Below are positions 45,949-54,001 of a stretch of DNA of 64,000 bases, piece by piece. A program made the position numbers and the translations under genes. Numbering within the stretch: position 1 is the stretch's first letter; every line of letters begins with the position of its first letter. Location: the NCBI RefSeq assembly GCF_005938085.1, contig NZ_SMZK01000001.1, forward strand, positions 1,674,001 to 1,738,000. The letters run 5' to 3'. The notes beneath the pieces are model-generated. The model did no database searches. It was given only the letters and a program-made list of their open reading frames with translations, and had not been told where the DNA came from. Source of the stretch: Haloterrigena sp. H1 (GTDB lineage: Archaea > Halobacteriota > Halobacteria > Halobacteriales > Natrialbaceae).

Positions 45949-47472
45949 ATGCTGACGAAGGACCTGCTGCGCGTCTCGCGGGCCGGCGGGGGGTATCACC
46001 CACAGTTCGCCAGCCGCGAGCATCGGCCGCTTGCCGCCCGTGTCATCGGCACGTATCAGGGTCACGTCGGCGAACCGCGGGCGACTCTCGAGGACGCAGT
46101 GACTGCTCTCGAGCGTGAGGCCGACGATTTCAAACTCGCTCGCGGCCTTGCCGCACTGGTCGATCGGGAGGCGACGTTCGAGACGGACACCGAACTCGAG
46201 CCCGAACGCGCCCGTCGGACCGCCTTCGAGGCCGCCGAAGCGGTCGATGTCGTCACTGAAGACGAGCGCGCGATGGCGCTCATTCGTGCGAGCGAATCGC
46301 TCGACGTGTCGGCCGACGACCTCGAGACGGCGCTGTACGCCGATCTCGAGGAACGCCAGGTCCTGACCGCGGTCGACCCGCGCTGGGACCCCGACGGGCT
46401 GCTCGCCCAGTACAACCTCTCACTGGCGCAGACGGCGCTGTTCGACGCGACCGAGGTGCGGGTGCGCTCGAGCGATCCCAAGGCGCTGATTTCGGCGATC
46501 AAGCGCCTGCGACTGATGTACGAGATCCACCGGCTCGAGGACGATCGGACGGACCGGCTCTCCGAACGCGAGGTCGTCGTCACCGGGCCGACCCACCTCT
46601 TTCGAGCGACCCGCCGATACGGCACCCGCTTTGCACGGCTTCTGCGAACCGTCGCGAAAGCCGACGCGTGGCGGCTCGAGGCAACCATCGACGACCGAGG
46701 CACGGAACGGACGCTCGAACTCTCCGACGTGGACCCGATTCGGGTACCCGACGCCGAGCCAGTCGCCGAGGTCAGCTTCGACAGCGGCGTCGAAGCCGAC
46801 TTCGCCGCCCGCTTTTCCACTCTCGATTTCGACTGGGAACTCGTTCGCGAACCCGAGCCGCTCGCGACGGGCACACGGGTGATGATCCCCGATTTCGCCT
46901 TCGAGTACGCACACGGCGACTTCCGCGTGTACTTCGAGATCATGGGTTTCTGGACGCCCGAGTACGTTCGAAAGAAGCTCGGCCAGCTCGCCGATCTCGA
47001 GGACGTCGCCATGCTGGTCGCTGTCGACGAGTCGCTGGGCGTCGGCGAGGAGATCGCCGCCCGCGACCACCGGGCGGTCCCCTACTCGGGGACAGTGCGG
47101 ATCAAAGACGTCGCCGATGTCCTCCGGGAGTACGAACGACAGCTGGTTGCCGAGGATGCAACACAGCTTCCCGACACGTTGCAGCCGGACGACGATGTCG
47201 TCACGCTCGAGACGCTCGCCGAGCGCCACGGCGTGAGCGCGGCTGCCCTCGCGGACAAAGCCACGCCCGACCACGAACGGGTCGGCCGGGCACTGGTTCG
47301 GCCTGCCGTTCTCAATCGACTCGAGGACGATCTCGAGGCCGGGATGGCGCTCGAAGACGCTGAGGCGGTGCTCGAGGCAAACGGCCTCTCCGATGCGAGC
47401 ACGATCCTCTCGCGACTCGGCTACCGCGTCGAGTGGGACGGGTTGGCCGGTGGGACGATCGTCGAGCGGTAG
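45949..47472 (+). CDS. bax1: Bax1 nuclease (DUF790), XPB partner
   Basis: 507 residues. The N-terminal MLTKDLLRVSRAGGGYHPQFA opening is characteristic of the DUF790 family. Mid-protein LLAQYNLSLAQTALFDATEVRVR and ISAIKRLRLMYEI follow. The nuclease core at about residues 310-345 reads MIPDFAFEYAHGDFRVYFEIMGFWTPEYVRKKLGQL, matching a PD-(D/E)xK-type active site. Bax1 binds XPB and cuts DNA near the bubble edge; the XPB gene upstream supports this pairing. The C-terminal ~90 residues include two helical repeats (VVTLETLAERHGVSAAALADKA). It is normally closer to XPB than here, where a membrane gene intervenes. Confidence 0.93.
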   Translation: MLTKDLLRVSRAGGGYHPQFASREHRPLAARVIGTYQGHVGEPRATLEDAVTALEREADDFKLARGLAALVDREATFETDTELEPERARRTAFEAAEAVDVVTEDERAMALIRASESLDVSADDLETALYADLEERQVLTAVDPRWDPDGLLAQYNLSLAQTALFDATEVRVRSSDPKALISAIKRLRLMYEIHRLEDDRTDRLSEREVVVTGPTHLFRATRRYGTRFARLLRTVAKADAWRLEATIDDRGTERTLELSDVDPIRVPDAEPVAEVSFDSGVEADFAARFSTLDFDWELVREPEPLATGTRVMIPDFAFEYAHGDFRVYFEIMGFWTPEYVRKKLGQLADLEDVAMLVAVDESLGVGEEIAARDHRAVPYSGTVRIKDVADVLREYERQLVAEDATQLPDTLQPDDDVVTLETLAERHGVSAAALADKATPDHERVGRALVRPAVLNRLEDDLEAGMALEDAEAVLEANGLSDASTILSRLGYRVEWDGLAGGTIVER

Positions 47473-47582
47473 CAGACGACTGCAGTGATAGTCGTCGATC
47501 ACTGAAGCGAACGACGTGAACCCAACACACTTTGTACGTAGCCTTAATTCGCCAGCCACCCACCATCCGAGCGAACCGACCC

Positions 47583-48035
47583 GTGTCTCAGAAGTCCGAC
47601 TCCGAGTCAGTGTCCATCTTACTCGTCGAGGACAATCCCGGCGACGTCCGTCTGATACAGGAAGCGTTTGGAACGGCGGGGTTCGAGCCGACGTTTCACA
47701 CGGTCGTCGACGGCGACGCAGCCCTCGAGTTCCTGCAAGAGCACGTCTGCGATACGTCCAGCCCCAGCATCGATCTGATGCTACTCGATCTAAATCTTCC
47801 CAGAACGGACGGCTTCGAGGTCCTCGAGGCCATCAAAGACGAACAGGACCTGACGTCCGTTCCGGTCATCGTCCTAACGAGTTCGGAAGCGGCCGAAGAC
47901 ATCCGCAAAAGCTACGAGCTGTGTGCGAACGCGTATCTCACGAAACCGAGCGATCCGGTCGAGTTCGCTGCACTCGGACGGGCCGTCGAGGAGTTCTGGA
48001 TCGACGAGGCGACGCTGCCGTCCGTCTTCTCGTGA
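47583..48035 (+). CDS. Single-domain response regulator (Rcp1-like)
   Basis: 150 residues, a receiver domain only. VSILLVEDNPGDVRLIQEAF supplies the acidic pocket near residues 15-17, LMLLDLNLPRTDGFEVLEAI the phosphoacceptor Asp near residue 66, VIVLTSSEAAEDI the Thr/Ser switch and AYLTKPSDPVEF the conserved Lys near 121. The NPGDVRL segment is typical of the cyanobacterial Rcp1 group, common in haloarchaea. No DNA-binding output domain is present, so it presumably relays a phosphoryl group or acts on another protein. The kinase is not in the window. A GTG start at 47583 was chosen. Confidence 0.9.
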   Translation: MSQKSDSESVSILLVEDNPGDVRLIQEAFGTAGFEPTFHTVVDGDAALEFLQEHVCDTSSPSIDLMLLDLNLPRTDGFEVLEAIKDEQDLTSVPVIVLTSSEAAEDIRKSYELCANAYLTKPSDPVEFAALGRAVEEFWIDEATLPSVFS

Positions 48036-48068
48036 GTCGCCGACGAGGAGTCGCTGTCTCGCGGCCGA

Positions 48069-48296
48069 TCAGTTTCGGTCGGTCTCGCTCCACTCGCAGT
48101 CTTGACACTTCCAGCCAGTGACGAGTTCGGTCACGGATGGCATGTACGTCACCGTCAAGACGGAGCCGCCACACGCCGGACACTCTCGGTCGGCCTCTTC
48201 GATCGAATCGACCTCCATCACGGAGTCGCCTTCGACGATCTCAGCGAGTTTTCTGGCCGTCACCATTCGCCCTTCGACGACGCGATTTTCGCTCAC
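48069..48296 (-). CDS. Conserved zinc-ribbon protein (75 aa)
   Basis: MSENRVVEGRMVTARKLAEIVEGDSVMEVDSIEEADRE leads into a ribbon with CPACGG near residue 40 and CQDCEW near residue 65, spaced to bind one zinc, with VLTVTYMPSVTELVTGWK between. The family is widespread and well conserved in haloarchaea (I believe DUF5795) and of unknown function. The GTG at 48296 gives the conserved start MSENRVV. Confidence 0.8.
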   Translation of the reverse strand: MSENRVVEGRMVTARKLAEIVEGDSVMEVDSIEEADRECPACGGSVLTVTYMPSVTELVTGWKCQDCEWSETDRN

Positions 48297-48338
48297 ACCC
48301 GCAGTGTTGGACTGGACGCTCAAAGCGTTTCCTGACAC

Positions 48339-48691
48339 CGTAGAGAAAGACCGATCCGGGGCGGGCCGGAACCGGCGTCGATGTCTCGTCCGCCGGACCG
48401 ACGCGGCCCGCCGAGCGGACGAGTCACCCTCCGGAGACCACGACCGGGTGTACGCTGTGCGGCTGTTGACCCACCTCCTGTCTCATCAGTGTATCGACAC
48501 GATAGTCGGCCACGAACTCGAGCACCCGATCGCCTCTCCCCTTCGATCGACCAGCCATGGACTCTCCGGACGAACCCACTTACCGCCTGGCCGCGCTGGT
48601 CAGCGGTGGCGCTCCACGCTTGAACCCCGGGTACGACCGGCATGTGTCTGCGGGCACAATCGTATAGATGCACGTATCCGACTAGTGCTGT
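48339..48691. other. 353-nt interval without a confident gene
   Basis: Holds one short minus-strand reading frame listed separately (48424-48558) and no clear promoter, repeat or RNA. Flanked by the zinc-ribbon gene (start) and the 109-aa protein gene (start). Composition is GC-rich and gene-like, so a decayed coding sequence is possible. Confidence 0.6.
48424..48558 (-). CDS. Candidate small protein (44 aa), weak
   Basis: Reads MAGRSKGRGDRVLEFVADYR then VDTLMRQEVGQQPHSVHPVVVSGG and stops. The first half looks like genuine haloarchaeal coding sequence (a basic N-terminus, then an amphipathic helix). The rest is less convincing. It lies alone in an otherwise empty interval. It could be a real mini-protein or the remnant of a longer gene. 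Confidence 0.25.
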   Translation of the reverse strand: MAGRSKGRGDRVLEFVADYRVDTLMRQEVGQQPHSVHPVVVSGG

Positions 48692-49021
48692 ATGGAGACG
48701 CGATGGGCAACCGTCGACGGCGTCACTCTCGAACTACCGGCCGACTGTACCGCCGGCGAACTCCGTGCGGCCCTGTACAAGCCGGACGACGCCGCCCTGA
48801 TCGCGGTGACGGGAGACCTCGTTTCGATCGTCCACGACGAAGAGCGGCCGCTCTCGGGGATGATCGCCGGTTGTGCATCCACCTACTACTTTCGACGGCC
48901 GGACGAGCCGGCGCGGAACGAACTACTGGCCACGCTGGACCTCGAGACGGCTCTGGAGGAATCAGCTGACGAACGATCGGGAGCCGAGACGACGTTCGAG
49001 CATCCCTTGATCGACCACTGA
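48692..49021 (+). CDS. Conserved hypothetical protein (109 aa)
   Basis: METRWATVDGVTLELPADCTAGELRAALYKPDDAALIAVTGDLVSIVHDEERPLSGMIAGC reads as alternating strands and a helix, somewhat like a small beta-grasp or multi-ubiquitin-type fold. The C-terminal half (YYFRRPDEPARNELLATLDLETALEESADERSG) is acidic and helical. No motif is certain. Its stop codon overlaps the left end of palindromic element copy E. It converges on the MOSC gene. Confidence 0.6.
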   Translation: METRWATVDGVTLELPADCTAGELRAALYKPDDAALIAVTGDLVSIVHDEERPLSGMIAGCASTYYFRRPDEPARNELLATLDLETALEESADERSGAETTFEHPLIDH

Positions 49022-49100
49022 TACGGTTTCCCGTCACTGGGTACCGCCCACCCGCAAGGCGGGCGTGGGTGTACTGACCCCGTCTGACAGCAGACCGTCT
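49021..49100. repeat. Palindromic element copy E (80 bp)
   Basis: Left arm atacggtttcccgtcac and right arm tgacagcagaccgtct. Inner cccacccgc pairs with gcgggcgtggg. The orientation is reversed relative to A, B and D: the arm lacking the tctgctg core overlaps the stop codon (TGA, 49019-49021) of the plus-strand gene. It separates two convergent genes. Confidence 0.75.
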
Positions 49101-49126
49101 AGGTCGATGGCCGATCGCTACAGGAC

Positions 49127-49900
49127 TCAATCCGTAACGACCGTGACCGGATCGCCGACGCGAAGGCACTCACCACGGTCGCGGTCGGGAACGCGCGTAA
49201 GAATTGTCAGCGAATAGTAGTGCTCAAACGCGTCGGCGTCTGCCCAGTCGGGAAACGTCGCTTCGCGACGGCGAACGAATCGTTCTCGAAAGCCCGCTGT
49301 CACCTCACCGGTGTCGGGATCGCGCTGGGGGACGATACATCGAGCACACGGTTTGACACCCTCGAACCGGACGCCGTCGATCTCGAATGCCGGCGCATCC
49401 GCGCCGACGAATTGGTCCTCCCAGAACGGCTCGACGCCGCCGATCTCGACGTTCGTCCGGAGTCGCCGGCGCACGTCATCGACCGTCGTCTCGTCGAACC
49501 AGTCGGCCACGGTACGAAGTGTCGCCGTGCTGATCACCGACGGCCCCATCTCGCGTCGGTCGACGAATCCAAGCGACCGATCCCGCTCGAGCGAGAGCGT
49601 TCCGTCGAACCACTCGCTGAACCAAGCCGCAGCCGCCTTCGGCTCGCTCTCGAGGTCAAACCATTGGCACTCTCCGTCAGGCGTTGCGACCGTGAGCACG
49701 GCCGTCTCCGGATCGAACACCGTATCGAGGTCGTGGACGCGGGCGGTTCGTTTCCCGTTTATCACCCCGTCGTCGGCGTCGAACAACGCGAACTCTCGGT
49801 CGTGTTCGATAGTCCCGCCTTCGAGGATGGCCGCCTGCTCGAGGTCGATGCCGTCGAGTGCCTTCACCGGATAGGCCCTGAGCCGCTCGAGTCGTGCCAT
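49127..49900 (-). CDS. MOSC domain protein (MOSC N-terminal beta-barrel plus MOSC)
   Basis: 257 residues. MARLERLRAYPVKALDGIDLEQAAILEGGTIEHDREFALFDADDGVINGKRTARVHDL is the MOSC_N barrel. The MOSC domain follows with RRRLRTNVEIGGVEPFWEDQFVG, FEGVKPCARCIVPQRDPDTGE, whose Cys residues near 189 and 192 include the conserved one that handles sulfur or molybdenum cofactor, and a C-terminal LRVGDPVTVV. Relatives reduce N-hydroxylated compounds or carry Moco. No molybdenum genes are adjacent, so the substrate is open. Confidence 0.9.
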   Translation of the reverse strand: MARLERLRAYPVKALDGIDLEQAAILEGGTIEHDREFALFDADDGVINGKRTARVHDLDTVFDPETAVLTVATPDGECQWFDLESEPKAAAAWFSEWFDGTLSLERDRSLGFVDRREMGPSVISTATLRTVADWFDETTVDDVRRRLRTNVEIGGVEPFWEDQFVGADAPAFEIDGVRFEGVKPCARCIVPQRDPDTGEVTAGFRERFVRRREATFPDWADADAFEHYYSLTILTRVPDRDRGECLRVGDPVTVVTD

Positions 49901-50047
49901 TGATGGCTCGTATCGGGCGCTGTCGCATTACAGTAGCGACTCCACCCTGGCCCGTCACCGCAGTATCTTGCGAGCGAGTGGCTCACGACCTGACTTCGGA
50001 GGAAAAACGGAGAGCAGCAAGCAGGGTAGGCAGGTGCCGCCTCCCAC

Positions 50048-50302
50048 TCAATCGATCGTCACGACAGTGTTCCCGGTTTCGTCAAACGAGACCTGAATCT
50101 GGTGATCCGCATACGTGAATTCGACGGTGCCAGAGCGGCATATACCGGTTGCAGTCGTTGCGAAGACCGACGCGAGTGCATCTGGATCGATCGCGTCGAA
50201 CAGGGGCGGCAACTCTACCGGATCGGTTCCCTCGAGTGTTGCGACGCCAGTGACGACTCGTTCGGACACCTCGTCAGTGTCGACGGCAAGCGTTTGCACC
50301 AT
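50048..50302 (-). CDS. HalOD1 (haloarchaeal output domain 1) protein
   Basis: 84 residues covering one complete HalOD1 domain: VSERVVTGVATLEGTDPVELPPLFDAIDPDALASVF, then GTVEFTYADHQIQVSFDETGNTVVTI. Such domains occur alone or at the end of sensor proteins; the function is not established, though a signalling output role is assumed. An AT-rich stretch at 50337-50350 upstream could serve as its promoter. The single-domain form is common in haloarchaea. Confidence 0.88.
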   Translation of the reverse strand: MVQTLAVDTDEVSERVVTGVATLEGTDPVELPPLFDAIDPDALASVFATTATGICRSGTVEFTYADHQIQVSFDETGNTVVTID

Positions 50303-50565
50303 TGCCAGCTACCGCCACATCTCTCCATTAGTACCTTTCGGAATATTTATTATCAACAACCATTATGGATTGGTGCAAACACCCGAATACGGACCGTAGC
50401 AGGGTCGAAATCGGTTATTAGCGTTCAATAAAACCGGATTAGGGCATCGGAATTCGAACAAGATCGACTTATTCGAGGAACGATCGATTCGGTTTATTGT
50501 GCGATACCAACACATCTCGGGTGCAGGGCGAGAGACGCGATCCAGAACGGCAGTTAACGGTTATC

Positions 50566-52596
50566 ATGACACGAAACGACGATTCCACACCGGCGGTTTC
50601 GAGGCGGATGATTCTTCGCTCATCCGCGGCGCTTTCCGCGGCGGGGTTTGCACTTCCTGTAGTGGGCCAGCAAGACGCCATCACCGATGAAATCAGATTG
50701 GGCGGTCAGATAAGCGGGTGGGTCGGACAAGCACCGGAGACGATTGCGGACGAACGAAACCCGACGCTCCGACTCGTGGAGGGCCGCGACTATACGCTCG
50801 TTTGGGAGAACTTGGACGGCGCGGGGCACAACTTCGTCATCGAAAACGAGGCGGGCGATGAGGAGTTCATTTCGACGGACATCTTCGTGACGGAAGGCGA
50901 GACCCAGACCATCGAGTTCACCGCACAGGAGGGAATGGGAGAGTACTACTGCCGACCTCACTCCAGCAGGATGCGCGGCGATATCGAACTCGTCGAGGAG
51001 GAGGGCGACGGCGATATGGCCGCGACACCAGACCAGGTGATCGGTCAGGGACCGACCGTCGGCATCGAGACGGTCGCGGAGGGGCTGACTGCCCCGACGA
51101 GCCTCACGGTCGCCGACGAGGACGCCGACCGGCGGTTCATCACCGATCAGACGGGACAGATCTACGTCCACGGACCCGACGGACTCGAGGACGAGCCGTT
51201 CCTCGACATCTCGGACCAACTCGTCGAGTTCATGGAGTTCGACGAGCGCGGGCTGCTCGGCCTCGCGTTCCACCCTGAGTTCGCCGACAACGGTCAGTTC
51301 TACGTCCGGTATAGCTCGCCACCACGGGACGGAACGCCCGAGGAGTACGACCACACGTTCGTCCTCTCGGAGTTCCAGACGGCAAGCGACGACAACGCGA
51401 CGGCAGATCCGGACTCCGAGCGGGTGATCCTCGAGATTCCGGAGCCGCAATTCAATCACAACTCGGGGAACGTCTGCTTCGGTCCCGACGGCTACCTCTA
51501 CGTGGGAACCGGCGACGGCGGCGGCGCAAACGACATCGGAACCGGCCACGTCGACGACTGGTACGACGAGAACGACGGCGGCAACGGTCAGGACACCCAG
51601 GAGAACCTGCTCGGCGCAATCCTCCGGATTGATGTCGATCAAGAGGGCGACGAGACGCCGTACGCGATTCCGGACGACAATCCGCTGGTCGATCAGGAGG
51701 GCGAGCTCGGCGAACACTACGCCTGGGGCTTCCGAAACCCGTGGGGGATGTCCTTTACCGACAGTGGCGAACTCCTCGCCGCGGACGTCGGACAAAATCT
51801 CTTCGAGAGCGTCAACCACGTCCAGCGGGGCGGCAACTACAGCTGGAACGTCAAGGAAGGAACCCACTGCTTTAGCACAGAGACGCCCAGTGAGCCACCG
51901 CAGAACTGTCCCCAGCGCACGCCGGAGGACGTTCGCGGTGGCGAACCCCTCCTCGATCCAGTGATCGAGTATCCCCACGAAATCAGCGTCCGCGAGCCAG
52001 AACCCGGTGCCGGAGACGATGGCGGCAACGAGACCGACGCCGGGAACGAAACCACGAGCGGCAACGAGACTGCGGCCGGCAACGAAACCGCCGGCGGAAC
52101 CGGCAGCGGTGCGGGAGTCAGTAGCGGTCAGATCGGCGTCTCCGTCACCGGTGGCACCCTCTACGAGGGCGACGAAATCAGCGACCTCGAAGGAACGTAC
52201 GTCTTCGGCGACTGGAGCCTCGACGGCGAGAGTCCGGGGACCGTCTTCCTCGCACGGCCGCCCGAGGGCTGGCAGGACATCGAGGGAGACGCCACACAGG
52301 ACTCCGGTCAGGACGGACTGTGGCCCATCGAACAGCTTCAACTCGAGGGCGAGGCGGCCGAAAACGGTCGGCCGACCGGCTTCGTCTACGCCTTCGGGGA
52401 GGGTGCCGACGGCGAGATCTACGTCCTCACGACCAGCACGTCGACGGTCGAAGGAGACGGGGCGGTCCACCGACTCGTCCCAGCCGATGGCGACGGTAGT
52501 GAGGAACCGGCAGACGAAGACGGTGTCGACAGCGACGCTGAACCGACAGCGGATAACGAGACGGCGGCTGTCGGTAACGAGACGAACGGAGCATAG
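50566..52596 (+). CDS. Secreted cupredoxin-PQQ sugar dehydrogenase fusion
   Basis: 676 residues. A Tat signal, SRRMILRSSAALSAAGFALPVVGQ, begins near residue 13. Residues ~40-140 form a cupredoxin-like domain: WENLDGAGHNFVIEN supplies the first His and EYYCRPHSSRMRGDIELV the Cys-x-x-His-x3-Met cluster of a type 1 copper site. Residues ~155-600 are a PQQ-dependent soluble glucose dehydrogenase beta-propeller (ERGLLGLAFHPEFADNGQFYVRYSS; GNVCFGPDGYLYVGTGDGGG; ENLLGAILRIDVD; YAWGFRNPWGMSF; GNYSWNVKEG). A Gly/Asn/Thr-rich NETxxGNET linker interrupts the propeller near residue 490, and a similar acidic tail ends the protein. The copper site could accept electrons from PQQ outside the cell. Confidence 0.9.
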   Translation: MTRNDDSTPAVSRRMILRSSAALSAAGFALPVVGQQDAITDEIRLGGQISGWVGQAPETIADERNPTLRLVEGRDYTLVWENLDGAGHNFVIENEAGDEEFISTDIFVTEGETQTIEFTAQEGMGEYYCRPHSSRMRGDIELVEEEGDGDMAATPDQVIGQGPTVGIETVAEGLTAPTSLTVADEDADRRFITDQTGQIYVHGPDGLEDEPFLDISDQLVEFMEFDERGLLGLAFHPEFADNGQFYVRYSSPPRDGTPEEYDHTFVLSEFQTASDDNATADPDSERVILEIPEPQFNHNSGNVCFGPDGYLYVGTGDGGGANDIGTGHVDDWYDENDGGNGQDTQENLLGAILRIDVDQEGDETPYAIPDDNPLVDQEGELGEHYAWGFRNPWGMSFTDSGELLAADVGQNLFESVNHVQRGGNYSWNVKEGTHCFSTETPSEPPQNCPQRTPEDVRGGEPLLDPVIEYPHEISVREPEPGAGDDGGNETDAGNETTSGNETAAGNETAGGTGSGAGVSSGQIGVSVTGGTLYEGDEISDLEGTYVFGDWSLDGESPGTVFLARPPEGWQDIEGDATQDSGQDGLWPIEQLQLEGEAAENGRPTGFVYAFGEGADGEIYVLTTSTSTVEGDGAVHRLVPADGDGSEEPADEDGVDSDAEPTADNETAAVGNETNGA

Positions 52597-52670
52597 CTGG
52601 CATTCTCCCCACTCTCGAGCGTACATCGAACGCACGACGGTATCGCTTCGGCCCGGAACAACAGGGGCTG

Positions 52671-52750
52671 AGACGGTCTACGGTAGCGAGTGACCGGTGG
52701 GATCGCAGAGCGATCGCGGCCGGCCGGCACCTACTGACAGGAGTCCGTAT
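52671..52750. repeat. Palindromic element copy F (80 bp)
   Basis: Left arm agacggtctacggtag is degenerate; right arm tgacaggagtccgtat is perfect. Inner gatcgc pairs with gcgatc, and flanking accgg with ccggc. It lies between the convergent sugar dehydrogenase and lrp genes, with its gactcc-type arm facing the lrp stop 28 nt away. Confidence 0.65.
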
Positions 52751-52777
52751 GAGACGGCAGCGGGCGACGATAACTGA

Positions 52778-53233
52778 TTACTCGGTCTCGAGTTCGAACT
52801 GTTCGTTCTCGGAGACGGTGTTGAGCACGATGCTCGTATTCGACTGCTTGATATCGGGATCGGTGATCAACGATTTGATCTCTTCGTTCATGTCGTCCGT
52901 ATCTTTGAACTTCCCGATCGCGATGACGTCGTAGTCCCCTGTGACTTCGTAGACGGAGATCATCTGCCGGTGGTCTTTGAGTGTCCGTGTGATTTCTGGC
53001 AGTGCGCTCCCTTCGGCTTTCAGTTGCATGACCGCCGTGACGTCGTAGCCGACGGCGTCGTAATCGACCTTCGGCGTGTAGCCTTCGATCACGCCTTTCT
53101 CCTCGAGATCGGAGAGGTGATTCGAGACCGTCGTGACGGAGACGTCGAGTTTTTCGGCGAGACTGCGGAGACTTGCCCGACCGTCGCCGAGAAGTTCGTT
53201 TACCAGGTCCGCGTCCAGATTCTCGTAGGTCAT
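52778..53233 (-). CDS. lrp: Lrp/AsnC-family transcriptional regulator
   Basis: 151 residues. The N-terminal winged helix ([53 protein letters not shown]) is followed by the RAM effector domain ([59 protein letters not shown]). Lrp-type regulators in haloarchaea respond to amino acids or nitrogen status and form dimers or octamers. No adjacent amino-acid operon indicates the target. A TATA-like cgtaaac lies about 35 nt upstream. Confidence 0.94.
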   Translation of the reverse strand: MTYENLDADLVNELLGDGRASLRSLAEKLDVSVTTVSNHLSDLEEKGVIEGYTPKVDYDAVGYDVTAVMQLKAEGSALPEITRTLKDHRQMISVYEVTGDYDVIAIGKFKDTDDMNEEIKSLITDPDIKQSNTSIVLNTVSENEQFELETE

Positions 53234-53540
53234 TAGCTGGCTCCACGTACGCCACGTACTAGAGGTTTACGAACATCCAGTTCTACTCGAGGTCAGTGAG
53301 TCGATGTTGCGAGTCGAGCGGCAGTCTCTTGCATAGGTGTGAATTGGTGAGACCAACGCCAGCGTTCATGGCAGCGAGGGATCAGTTCGTGTTCACTTCT
53401 CTCGGATGCCGATCGTCATTGGTGACGGCTGTCTCCAGCCGTGCTCGAGTCGACTGCTGACTCGTCGATGACCGCCGATCCGGACACCGTCACCGACTGC
53501 CGGAACTGACGGCTATCGAATCGTGAAAGTTCGGTAGAAG
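53234..53540. other. 307-nt non-coding interval upstream of lrp
   Basis: Contains the presumed lrp promoter (AT-rich aggtttacg near 53265 on the plus strand) and no convincing reading frame. It ends at the truncated tRNA-Glu 3' copy. No repeat of the palindromic family is present here. Confidence 0.6.
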
Positions 53541-53561
53541 TGCTCCGTCTGGGATTTGAAC
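53541..53561 (-). repeat. Direct repeat of the tRNA-Glu 3' end (attachment-site-like)
   Basis: The 21 bases here are identical to 53647-53667, which are the last 21 bases of the tRNA on the minus strand: half the T-loop, the 3' strand of the T-stem, the acceptor 3' strand and the discriminator A. The copies are 106 nt apart in direct orientation, as attL/attR of a tRNA-integrating element would be. Downstream of the copy the sequence does not continue as tRNA. Confidence 0.75.
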
Positions 53562-53646
53562 TACGCGAAACGATCGCTACCGCTCGCATTTCTCTACTTC
53601 AAATCCAGGGTCGCACGTACGACTCGTGAGTTTGCTCGCCGTAAAA

Positions 53647-53721
53647 TGCTCCGTCTGGGATTTGAACCCAGGTCATCGGCTCGAAAGGCCGAAATGATTG
53701 GCCGGACTACACCAACGGAGC
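53647..53721 (-). tRNA. tRNA-Glu (anticodon TTC)
   Basis: On the minus strand the gene begins GCTCCGT at 53721 and ends ACGGAGC plus discriminator A at 53647, forming a perfect 7-bp acceptor stem. The anticodon arm is TCGGC-CTTTCGA-GCCGA with anticodon TTC. The T arm is CTGGG-TTCAAAT-CCCAG. No CCA is encoded, as usual in haloarchaea, and no intron is seen. A TATA-like run lies about 50 nt upstream, leaving a 5' leader for RNase P. Confidence 0.93.
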
Positions 53722-53766
53722 GATCCGTCACACACCTTGTGTGCAACTCATCGTTGCCGGGGGCTA

Positions 53767-53774
53767 GTAAAAAG
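53767..53774 (-). promoter_or_regulatory. Probable TATA box of tRNA-Glu
   Basis: On the minus strand ctttttac, AT-rich in a GC-rich setting, is centred 50 nt upstream of the mature 5' end, allowing a leader of about 24 nt. Confidence 0.4.
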
Positions 53775-54001
53775 CGTTCCGTTCCGAGGCGACGATGGCA
53801 CGCTCTCACGCACCCATCAAGGCAGCAGTCACTGTTGAGAGCGTGACATTCCGCCGAGTCCCATCCCGAGATCACGTTCGGGTTCTAACAGATTGGATCG
53901 AACCAGCCGATCGCGGGGACGTGAGCGCGAGACGTATTGCTGTCACCGCACACTGGCCGCCTCCTCAACGCTTTTGATCCCCGGTACCCATTCCACCGAC
54001 C

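Noticed and set aside
50387-50405. atacggaccgtagcaggg resembles a palindromic element arm
   Set aside because: It is a short local palindrome without the second arm, and the match fails after the first six to eight bases.
50620-52635. 671-codon minus-strand frame opposite the sugar dehydrogenase
   Set aside because: Shadow frame without any domain; the plus strand has a Tat signal and propeller motifs.
53795-53977. 60-codon plus-strand frame between the tRNA and the FAH gene
   Set aside because: No family sense, and Arg/Pro/His composition unlike haloarchaeal proteins.
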